A DNA stretch of 64,000 nt from Patiria miniata (Eukaryota > Echinodermata > Asteroidea > Valvatida > Asterinidae). The stretch covers positions 14,605,016-14,669,015 of the forward strand of contig NW_024037051.1 in NCBI RefSeq assembly GCF_015706575.1, in the 5' to 3' direction. Position 1 is the first letter of the stretch, and each line of letters starts with the position of its first letter. Shown in pieces: positions 1-10,332 of this stretch. The notes under the pieces were generated by a model that searched no databases, was not told where the DNA came from, and saw only the letters and a program-made list of their open reading frames with translations. The translations under genes and the position numbers were made by a program.

Positions 1-266
1 GAGTTTGTCCAGATCCATCCAGGTTAAGGTACCTTCAGGCTGCGAGACATGGGAGCCAGGCGGGTTGGCGCTGACAGGCCTCCCTATGGGACTTACTGCA
101 CAAAAGCGAAAGAAGGGGCATCGGCTGCTACTTCTGGGATTTTCTCCAAAAGTTTCGGGTCTATCGACCTGCCGATTTGCATGCGGGTTGGCCCATTCAT
201 CCGCTTCAAAATGGTACCGAGTTTGTCCAGATCCATCCAGGTTAAGGTACCTTCAGGCTGCGAGAC

Positions 267-406
267 ATGGGAGCCAGGCGGGTTGGCGCTGACAGGCCTC
301 CCTATGGGACTTACTGCACAAAAGCGAAAGAAGGGGCATCGGCTGCTACTTCTGGGATTTTCTCCAAAAGTTTCGGGTCTATCGACCTGCCGATTGACTG
401 CGAGAC
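267..406 (+). repeat. Truncated satellite unit, 140 bp (first copy)
   Basis: Unit positions 130-209 are missing and two bases (GA) stand at the junction, a net loss of 78 bp. The join reads GCCGATT, GA, CTGCGAG. The lost segment carries both KpnI sites, the SphI site and the octamer. The following unit (407-623) has T9, G59, A90 and a one-base loss at 189, a combination almost repeated after the second truncated unit. Confidence 0.93.
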
Positions 407-2145
407 ATGGGAGCTAGGCGGGTTGGCGCTGACAGGCCTCCCTATGGGACTTACTGCACAAAAGGGAAAGAAGGGGCATCGGCTGCTACTTCTGGAATTT
501 TCTCCAAAAGTTTCGGGTCTATCGACCTGCCGATTTGCATGCGGGTTGGCCCATTCATCCGCTTCAAAATGGTACCGAGTTTGTCCAGATCCATCAGGTT
601 AAGGTACCTTCAGGCTGCGAGACATGGGAGCCAGGCGGGTTGGCGCTGACAGGCCTCCCTATGGGACTTACTGCACAAAAGCGAAAGAAGGGGCATCGGC
701 TGCTACTTCTGGAATTTTCTCCAAAAGTTTCGGGTCTATCGACCTGCCGATTTGCATGCGGGTTGGCCCATTCATCCGCTTCAAAATGGTACCGAGTTTG
801 TCCAGATCCATCCAGGTTAAGGTACCTTCAGGCTGCGAGACATGGGAGCCAGGCGGGTTGGCGCTGACAGGCCTCCCTATGGGACTTACTGCACAAAAGC
901 GAAAGAAGGGGCATCGGCTGCTACTTCTGGGATTTTCTCCAAAAGTTTCGGGTCTATCGACCTGCCGATTTGCATGCGGGTTGGCCCATTCATCCGCTTC
1001 AAAATGGTACCGAGTTTGTCCAGATCCATCCAGGTTAAGGTACCTTCAGGCTGCGAGACATGGGAGCCAGGCGGGTTGGCGCTGACAGGCCTCCCTATGG
1101 GACTTACTGCACAAAAGCGAAAGAAGGGCATCGGCTGCTACTTCTGGGATTTTCTCCAAAAGTTTCGGGTCTATCGACCTGCCGATTTGCATGCGGGTTG
1201 GCCCATTCATCCGCTTCAAAATGGTACCGAGTTTGTCCAGATCCATCAGGTTAAGGTACCTTCAGGCTGCGAGACATGGGAGCCAGGCGGGTTGGCGCTG
1301 ACAGGCCTCCCTATGGGACTTACTGCACAAAAGCGAAAGAAGGGGCATCGGCTGCTACTTCTGGGATTTTCTCCAAAAGTTTCGGGTCTATCGACCTGCC
1401 GATTTGCATGCGGGTTGGCCCATTCATCCGCTTCAAAATGGTACCGAGTTTGTCCAGATCCATCCAGGTTAAGGTACCTTCAGGCTGCGAGACATGGGAG
1501 CCAGGCGGGTTGGCGCTGACAGGCCTCCCTATGGGACTTACTGCACAAAAGCGAAAGAAGGGGCATCGGCTGCTACTTCTGGAATTTTCTCCAAAAGTTT
1601 CGGTCTATCGACCTGCCGATTTGCATGCGGGTTGGCCCATTCATCCGCTTCAAAATGGTACCGAGTTTGTCCAGATCCATTCAGGTTAAGGTACCTTCAG
1701 GCTGCGAGACATGGGAGCCAGGCGGGTTGGCGCTGACAGGCCTCCCTATGGGACTTACTGCACAAAAGCGAAAGAAGGGGCATCGGCTGCTACTTCTGGA
1801 TTTTCTCCAAAAGTTTCGGGTCTATCGACCTGCCGATTTGCATGCGGGTTGGCCCATTCATCCGCTTCAAAATGGTACCGAGTTTGTCCAGATCCATCCA
1901 GGTTAAGGTACCTTCAGGCTGCGAGACATGGGAGCCAGGCGGGTTGGCGCTGACAGGCCTCCCTATGGGACTTACTGCACAAAAGGGAAAGAAGGGGCAT
2001 CGGCTGCTACTTCTGGGATTTTCTCCAAAAGTTTCGGGTCTATCGACCTGCCGATTTGCATGCGGGTTGGCCCATTCATCCGCTTCAAAATGGTACCGAG
2101 TTTGTCCAGATCCATCCAGGTTAAGGTACCTTCAGGCTGCGAGAC

Positions 2146-2285
2146 ATGGGAGCCAGGCGGGTTGGCGCTGACAGGCCTCCCTATGGGACTTACTGCACAA
2201 AAGCGAAAGAAGGGGCATCGGCTGCTACTTCTGGGATTTTCTCCAAAAGTTTCGGGTCTATCGACCTGCCGATTTGCTGCGAGAC
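2146..2285 (+). repeat. Truncated satellite unit, 140 bp (second copy)
   Basis: Unit positions 133-210 (78 bp) are missing. The join GATTTGCTGCGAG shows a two-base GC microhomology: 131-132 and 209-210 are both GC. The net size matches the truncated unit at 267-406 and the breakpoints agree within a few bases. The next unit (2286-2501) carries G59, A90 and T189 and has lost a base at 8-9, echoing the unit that follows the first copy. One deletion later duplicated is the simplest reading. Confidence 0.93.
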
Positions 2286-5200
2286 ATGGGAGCAGGCGGT
2301 TGGCGCTGACAGGCCTCCCTATGGGACTTACTGCACAAAAGGGAAAGAAGGGGCATCGGCTGCTACTTCTGGAATTTTCTCCAAAAGTTTTGGGTCTATC
2401 GACCTGCCGATTTGCATGCGGGTTGGCCCATTCATCCGCTTCAAAATGGTACCGAGTTTGTCCAGATCCATTCAGGTTAAGGTACCTTCAGGCTGCGAGA
2501 CATGGGAGCCAGGCGGGTTGGCGCTGACAGGCCTCCCTATAGGACTTACTGCACAAAAGCGAAAGAAGGGGCATCGGCTGCTACTTCTGGAATTTTCTCC
2601 ACAAGTTTCGGGTCTATCGACCTGCCGATTTGCATGCGGGTTGGCCCATTCATCCGCTTCAAAATGGTACCGAGTTTGTCCAGATCCATTCAGGTTAAGG
2701 TACCTTCAGGCTGCGAGACATGGGAGCCAGGCGGGTTGGCGCTGACAGGCCTCCCTATGGGACTTACTGCACAAAAGCGAAAGAAGGGGCATCGGCTGCT
2801 ACTTCTGGGATTTTCTCCAAAAGTTTCGGGTCTATCGACCTGCCGATTTGCATGCGGGTTGGCCCATTCATCCGCTTCAAAATGGTACCGAGTTTGTCCA
2901 GATCCATCCAGGTTAAGGTACCTTCAGGCTGCGAGACATGGGAGCCAGGCGGGTTGGCGCTGACAGGCCTCCCTATGGGACTTACTGCACAAAAGCGAAA
3001 GAAGGGGCATCGGCTGCTACTTCTGGGATTTTCTCCAAAAGTTTCGGGTCTATCGACCTGCCGATTTGCATGCGGGTTGGCCCATTCATCCGCTTCAAAA
3101 TGGTACCGAGTTTGTCCAGATCCATCCAGGTTAAGGTACCTTCAGGCTGCGAGACATGGGAGCCAGGCGGGTTGGCGCTGACAGGCCTCCCTATGGGACT
3201 TACTGCACAAAAGCGAAAGAAGGGGCATCGGCTGCTACTTCTGGGATTTTCTCCAAAAGTTTCGGGTCTATCGACCTGCCGATTTGCATGCGGGTTGGCC
3301 CATTCATCCGCTTCAAAATGGTACCGAGTTTGTCCAGATCCATCCAGGTTAAGGTACCTTCAGGCTGCGAGACATGGGAGCCAGGCGGGTTGGCGCTGAC
3401 AGGCCTCCCTATGGGACTTACTGCACAAAAGCGAAAGAAGGGGCATCGGCTGCTACTTCTGGGATTTTCTCCAAAAGTTTCGGGTCTATCGACCTGCCGA
3501 TTTGCATGCGGGTTGGCCCATTCATCCGCTTCAAAATGGTACCGAGTTTGTCCAGATCCATCCAGGTTAAGGTACCTTCAGGCTGCGAGACATGGGAGCC
3601 AGGCGGGTTGGCGCTGACAGGCCTCCCTATGGGACTTACTGCACAAAAGCGAAAGAAGGGGCATCGGCTGCTACTTCTGGGATTTTCTCCAAAAGTTTCG
3701 GGTCTATCGACCTGCCGATTTGCATGCGGGTTGGCCCATTCATCCGCTTCAAAATGGTACCGAGTTTGTCCAGATCCATCCAGGTTAAGGTACCTTCAGG
3801 CTGCGAGACATGGGAGCCAGGCGGGTTGGCGCTGACAGGCCTCCCTATGGGACTTACTGCACAAAAGCGAAAGAAGGGGCATCGGCTGCTACTTCTGGGA
3901 TTTTCTCCAAAAGTTTCGGGTCTATCGACCTGCCGATTTGCATGCGGGTTGGCCCATTCATCCGCTTCAAAATGGTACCGAGTTTGTCCAGATCCATCCA
4001 GGTTAAGGTACCTTCAGGCTGCGAGACATGGGAGCCAGGCGGGTTGGCGCTGACAGGCCTCCCTATGGGACTTACTGCACAAAAGCGAAAGAAGGGGCAT
4101 CGGCTGCTACTTCTGGATTTTCTCCAAAAGTTTCGGGTCTATCGACCTGCCGATTTGCATGCGGGTTGGCCCATTCATCCGCTTCAAAATGGTACCGAGT
4201 TTGTCCAGATCCATCCAGGTTAAGGTACCTTCAGGCTGCGAGACATGGGAGCCAGGCGGGTTGGCGCTGACAGGCCTCCCTATGGGACTTACTGCACAAA
4301 AGCGAAAGAAGGGGCATCGGCTGCTACTTCTGGGATTTTCTCCAAAAGTTTCGGGTCTATCGACCTGCCGATTTGCATGCGGGTTGGCCCATTCATCCGC
4401 TTCAAAATGGTACCGAGTTTGTCCAGATCCATCCAGGTTAAGGTACCTTCAGGCTGCGAGACATGGGAGCCAGGCGGGTTGGCGCTGACAGGCCTCCCTA
4501 TGGGACTTACTGCACAAAAGCGAAAGAAGGGGCATCGGCTGCTACTTCTGGGATTTTCTCCAAAAGTTTCGGGTCTATCGACCTGCCGATTTGCATGCGG
4601 GTTGGCCCATTCATCCGCTTCAAAATGGTACCGAGTTTGTCCAGATCCATCCAGGTTAAGGTACCTTCAGGCTGCGAGACATGGGAGCCAGGCGGGTTGG
4701 CGCTGACAGGCCTCCCTATGGGACTTACTGCACAAAAGCGAAAGAAGGGGCATCGGCTGCTACTTCTGGGATTTTCTCCAAAAGTTTCGGGTCTATCGAC
4801 CTGCCGATTTGCATGCGGGTTGGCCCATTCATCCGCTTCAAAATGGTACCGAGTTTGTCCAGATCCATCCAGGTTAAGGTACCTTCAGGCTGCGAGACAT
4901 GGGAGCCAGGCGGGTTGGCGCTGACAGGCCTCCCTATGGGACTTACTGCACAAAAGCGAAAGAAGGGGCATCGGCTGCTACTTCTGGGATTTTCTCCAAA
5001 AGTTTCGGGTCTATCGACCTGCCGATTTGCATGCGGTTGGCCCATTCATCCGCTTCAAAATGGTACCGAGTTTGTCCAGATCCATCCAGGTTAAGGTACC
5101 TTCAGGCTGCGAGACATGGGAGCCAGGCGGGTTGGCGCTGACAGGCCTCCCTATGGGACTTACTGCACAAAAGCGAAAGAAGGGGCATCGGCTGCTACTT

Positions 5201-8200
5201 CTGGGATTTTCTCCAAAAGTTTCGGTCTATCGACCTGCCGATTTGCATGCGGTTGGCCCATTCATCCGCTTCAAAATGGTACCGAGTTTGTCCAGATCCA
5301 TCCAGGTTAAGGTACCTTCAGGCTGCGAGACATGGGAGCCAGGCGGGTTGGCGCTGACAGGCCTCCCTATGGGACTTACTGCACAAAAGCGAAAGAAGGG
5401 GCATCGGCTGCTACTTCTGGGATTTTCTCCAAAAGTTTCGGGTCTATCGACCTGCCGATTTGCATGCGGGTTGGCCCATTCATCCGCTTCAAAATGGTAC
5501 CGAGTTTGTCCAGATCCATCCAGGTTAAGGTACCTTCAGGCTGCGAGACATGGGAGCCAGGCGGGTTGGCGCTGACAGGCCTCCCTATGGGACTTACTGC
5601 ACAAAAGCGAAAGAAGGGGCATCGGCTGCTACTTCTGGGATTTTCTCCAAAAGTTTCGGGTCTATCGACCTGCCGATTTGCATGCGGGTTGGCCCATTCA
5701 TCCGCTTCAAAATGGTACCGAGTTTGTCCAGATCCATCCAGGTTAAGGTACCTTCAGGCTGCGAGACATGGGAGCCAGGCGGGTTGGCGCTGACAGGCCT
5801 CCCTATGGGACTTACTGCACAAAAGCGAAAGAAGGGGCATCGGCTGCTACTTCTGGAATTTTCTCCAAAAGTTTCGGGTCTATCGACCTGCCGATTTGCA
5901 TGCGGTTTGGCCCATTCATCCGCTTCAAAATGGTACCGAGTTTGTCCAGATCCATCCAGGTTAAGGTACCTTCAGGCTGCGAGACATGGGAGCCAGGCGG
6001 GTTGGCGCTGACAGGCCTCCCTATGGGACTTACTGCACAAAAGCGAAAGAAGGGGCATCGGCTGCTACTTCTGGGATTTTCTCCAAAAGTTTCGGGTCTA
6101 TCGACCTGCCGATTTGCATGCGGGTTGGCCCATTCATCCGCTTCAAAATGGTACCGAGTTTGTCCAGATCCATCCAGGTTAAGGTACCTTCAGGCTGCGA
6201 GACATGGGAGCCAGGCGGGTTGGCGCTGACAGGCCTCCCTATGGGACTTACTGCACAAAAGCGAAAGAAGGGGCATCGGCTGCTACTTCTGGGATTTTCT
6301 CCAAAAGTTTCGGGTCTATCGACCTGCCGATTTGCATGCGGGTTGGCCCATTCATCCGCTTCAAAATGGTACCGAGTTTGTCCAGATCCATCCAGGTTAA
6401 GGTACCTTCAGGCTGCGAGACATGGGAGCCAGGCGGGTTGGCGCTGACAGGCCTCCCTATGGGACTTACTGCACAAAAGCGAAAGAAGGGGCATCGGCTG
6501 CTACTTCTGGGATTTTCTCCAAAAGTTTCGGGTCTATCGACCTGCCGATTTGCATGCGGGTTGGCCCATTCATCCGCTTCAAAATGGTACCGAGTTTGTC
6601 CAGATCCATCCAGGTTAAGGTACCTTCAGGCTGCGAGACATGGGAGCCAGGCGGGTTGGCGCTGACAGGCCTCCCTATGGGACTTACTGCACAAAAGCGA
6701 AAGAAGGGGCATCGGCTGCTACTTCTGGGATTTTCTCCAAAAGTTTCGGGTCTATCGACCTGCCGATTTGCATGCGGGTTGGCCCATTCATCCGCTTCAA
6801 AATGGTACCGAGTTTGTCCAGATCCATCCAGGTTAAGGTACCTTCAGGCTGCGAGACATGGGAGCCAGGCGGGTTGGCGCTGACAGGCCTCCCTATGGGA
6901 CTTACTGCACAAAAGCGAAAGAAGGGGCATCGGCTGCTACTTCTGGAATTTTCTCCAAAAGTTTCGGGTCTATCGACCTGCCGATTTGCATGCGGGTTGG
7001 CCCATTCATCCGCTTCAAAATGGTACCGAGTTTGTCCAGATCCATCCAGGTTAAGGTACCTTCAGGCTGCGAGACATGGGAGCCAGGCGGGTTGGCGCTG
7101 ACAGGCCTCCCTATGGGACTTACTGCACAAAAGCGAAAGAAGGGGCATCGGCTGCTACTTCTGGGATTTTCTCCAAAAGTTTCGGGTCTATCGACCTGCC
7201 GATTTGCATGCGGGTTGGCCCATTCATCCGCTTCAAAATGGTACCGAGTTTGTCCAGATCCATCCAGGTTAAGGTACCTTCAGGCTGCGAGACATGGGAG
7301 CCAGGCGGGTTGGCGCTGACAGGCCTCCCTATGGGACTTACTGCACAAAAGCGAAAGAAGGGGCATCGGCTGCTACTTCTGGGATTTTCTCCAAAAGTTT
7401 CGGGTCTATCGACCTGCCGATTTGCATGCGGTTGGCCCATTCATCCGCTTCAAAATGGTACCGAGTTTGTCCAGATCCATCCAGGTTAAGGTACCTTCAG
7501 GCTGCGAGACATGGGAGCCAGGCGGGTTGGCGCTGACAGGCCTCCCTATGGGACTTACTGCACAAAAGCGAAAGAAGGGGCATCGGCTGCTACTTCTGGG
7601 ATTTTCTCCAAAAGTTTCGGGTCTATCGACCTGCCGATTTGCATGCGGGTTGGCCCATTCATCCGCTTCAAAATGGTACCGAGTTTGTCCAGATCCATCC
7701 AGGTTAAGGTACCTTCAGGCTGCGAGACATGGGAGCCAGGCGGGTTGGCGCTGACAGGCCTCCCTATGGGACTTACTGCACAAAAGCGAAAGAAGGGGCA
7801 TCGGCTGCTACTTCTGGAATTTTCTCCAAAAGTTTCGGGTCTATCGACCTGCCGATTTGCATGCGGGTTGGCCCATTCATCCGCTTCAAAATGGTACCGA
7901 GTTTGTCCAGATCCATCCAGGTTAAGGTACCTTCAGGCTGCGAGACATGGGAGCCAGGCGGGTTGGCGCTGACAGGCCTCCCTATGGGACTTACTGCACA
8001 AAAGCGAAAGAAGGGGCATCGGCTGCTACTTCTGGGATTTTCTCCAAAAGTTTCGGGTCTATCGACCTGCCGATTTGCATGCGGGTTGGCCCATTCATCC
8101 GCTTCAAAATGGTACCGAGTTTGTCCAGATCCATCCAGGTTAAGGTACCTTCAGGCTGCGAGACATGGGAGCCAGGCGGGTTGGCGCTGACAGGCCTCCC

Positions 8201-9690
8201 TATGGGACTTACTGCACAAAAGCGAAAGAAGGGGCATCGGCTGCTACTTCTGGGATTTTCTCCAAAAGTTTCGGGTCTATCGACCTGCCGATTTGCATGC
8301 GGGTTGGCCCATTCATCCGCTTCAAAATGGTACCGAGTTTGTCCAGATCCATCCAGGTTAAGGTACCTTCAGGCTGCGAGACATGGGAGCCAGGCGGGTT
8401 GGCGCTGACAGGCCTCCCTATGGGACTTACTGCACAAAAGCGAAAGAAGGGGCATCGGCTGCTACTTCTGGGATTTTCTCCAAAAGTTTCGGGTCTATCG
8501 ACCTGCCGATTTGCATGCGGGTTGGCCCATTCATCCGCTTCAAAATGGTACCGAGTTTGTCCAGATCCATCCAGGTTAAGGTACCTTCAGGCTGCGAGAC
8601 ATGGGAGCCAGGCGGGTTGGCGCTGACAGGCCTCCCTATGGGACTTACTGCACAAAAGCGAAAGAAGGGGCATCGGCTGCTACTTCTGGGATTTTCTCCA
8701 AAAGTTTCGGGTCTATCGACCTGCCGATTTGCATGCGGGTTGGCCCATTCATCCGCTTCAAAATGGTACCGAGTTTGTCCAGATCCATCCAGGTTAAGGT
8801 ACCTTCAGGCTGCGAGACATGGGAGCCAGGCGGGTTGGCGCTGACAGGCCTCCCTATGGGACTTACTGCACAAAAGCGAAAGAAGGGGCATCGGCTGCTA
8901 CTTCTGGGATTTTCTCCAAAAGTTTCGGGTCTATCGACCTGCCGATTTGCATGCGGGTTGGCCCATTCATCCGCTTCAAAATGGTACCGAGTTTGTCCAG
9001 ATCCATCCAGGTTAAGGTACCTTCAGGCTGCGAGACATGGGAGCCAGGCGGGTTGGCGCTGACAGGCCTCCCTATGGGACTTACTGCACAAAAGCGAAAG
9101 AAGGGGCATCGGCTGCTACTTCTGGGATTTTCTCCAAAAGTTTCGGGTCTATCGACCTGCCGATTTGCATGCGGGTTGGCCCATTCATCCGCTTCAAAAT
9201 GGTACCGAGTTTGTCCAGATCCATCCAGGTTAAGGTACCTTCAGGCTGCGAGACATGGGAGCCAGGCGGGTTGGCGCTGACAGGCCTCCCTATGGGACTT
9301 ACTGCACAAAAGCGAAAGAAGGGGCATCGGCTGCTACTTCTGGGATTTTCTCCAAAAGTTTCGGGTCTATCGACCTGCCGATTTGCATGCGGGTTGGCCC
9401 ATTCATCCGCTTCAAAATGGTACCGAGTTTGTCCAGATCCATCCAGGTTAAGGTACCTTCAGGCTGCGAGACATGGGAGCCAGGCGGGTTGGCGCTGACA
9501 GGCCTCCCTATGGGACTTACTGCACAAAAGCGAAAGAAGGGGCATCGGCTGCTACTTCTGGGATTTTCTCCAAAAGTTTCGGGTCTATCGACCTGCCGAT
9601 TTGCATGCGGGTTGGCCCATTCATCCGCTTCAAAATGGTACCGAGTTTGTCCAGATCCATCCAGGTTAAGGTACCTTCAGGCTGCGAGAC

Positions 9691-9909
9691 ATGGGAGCCA
9701 GGCGGGTTGGCGCTGACAGGCCTCCCTATGGGACTTACTGCACAAAAGCGAAAGAAGGGCATCGCATCGGCTACTTCTTCTATTTTCTCCAAAAGTTTCG
9801 GGTCTATCGACCTGCCGATTTGCATGCGGGTTGGCCCATTCATCCGCTTCAAAATGGTACCGAGTTTGTCCAGATCCATCCAGGTTAAGGTACCTTCAGG
9901 CTGCGAGAC
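9691..9909 (+). repeat. Rearranged satellite unit, 219 bp
   Basis: Between 9757 and 9781 this unit differs sharply from its neighbours, while the rest matches the L consensus. One G is missing from the GGGG run, a five-base CATCG step is duplicated (CATCGCATCGG), three bases are lost before CTAC, and the GGG at 88-90 reads TCT. All changes fall in unit positions 67-90, which also contains the right arm's variable site at 78 and the left arm's at 90. It may be a real mutational patch or a local consensus error. The units before and after are normal. Confidence 0.9.
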
Positions 9910-10253
9910 ATGGGAGCCAGGCGGGTTGGCGCTGACAGGCCTCCCTATGGGACTTACTGCACAAAAGCGAAAGAAGGGGCATCGGCTGCTACTTCTGGGA
10001 TTTTCTCCAAAAGTTTCGGGTCTATCGACCTGCCGATTTGCATGCGGGTTGGCCCATTCATCCGCTTCAAAATGGTACCGAGTTTGTCCAGATCCATCCA
10101 GGTTAAGGTACCTTCAGGCTGCGAGACATGGGAGCCAGGCGGGTTGGCGCTGACAGGCCTCCCTATGGGACTTACTGCACAAAAGCGAAAGAAGGGGCAT
10201 CGGCTGCTACTTCTGGGATTTTCTCCAAAAGTTTCGGGTCTATCGACCTGCCG

Positions 10254-10261
10254 ATTTGCAT
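10254..10261 (+). promoter_or_regulatory. POU octamer match in the satellite unit (representative)
   Basis: ATTTGCAT, the exact complement of the octamer ATGCAAAT bound by Oct/POU factors in animals, at unit positions 127-134. It recurs in every full unit that I inspected in both arms (for example 31115-31122 as ATGCAAAT) and is missing from the two truncated units. The match is exact, but binding is not shown, and one fixed 8-mer in a unit can arise by chance. Confidence 0.4.
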
Positions 10262-10322
10262 GCGGGTTGGCCCATTCATCCGCTTCAAAATGGTACCGAG
10301 TTTGTCCAGATCCATCCAGGTT

Positions 10323-10332
10323 AAGGTACCTT
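10323..10332. repeat. AAGGTACCTT palindrome in the satellite unit (representative)
   Basis: A perfect 10-bp palindrome at unit positions 196-205 containing the second KpnI site, 33 bp after the first GGTACC at 165-170. It is present in all full units of both arms and lost from the truncated ones. No function is implied; it is a convenient landmark and the strongest simple dyad that I found in the unit. Confidence 0.75.

Larger units (their letters stand above)
1..2719 (+). repeat. Heterogeneous left edge of the L array
   Basis: This stretch holds most of the sequence variety in the left arm outside the gap margin. It contains two 140-bp truncated units (267-406 and 2146-2285), three units with AAAAGGGAAAG instead of AAAAGCGAAAG (starting 407, 1928 and 2286), A90 alleles (units at 407, 624, 1494, 2286, 2502), T189 alleles (near 1680, 2471, 2690) and one-base losses at 189 (near 595 and 1249). 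It could be a diverged array margin or a poorly resolved stretch of assembly. The true array edge lies outside the window. Confidence 0.8.

Noticed and set aside
10144-10241. RNA polymerase III A and B boxes, suggesting a tRNA-derived SINE
   Set aside because: TGGCGCTGACAGG and GTTTCGGGTCT each have about three mismatches at important positions and are spaced too widely; no tRNA fold or A-rich tail was seen.
10230-10247. CENP-B box
   Set aside because: TTCGGGTCTATCGACC resembles the NTTCGNNNNANNCGGG core only in the TTCG part; the required A and the CGGG are absent. The CCCGCAT on the other strand also lacks the second half.
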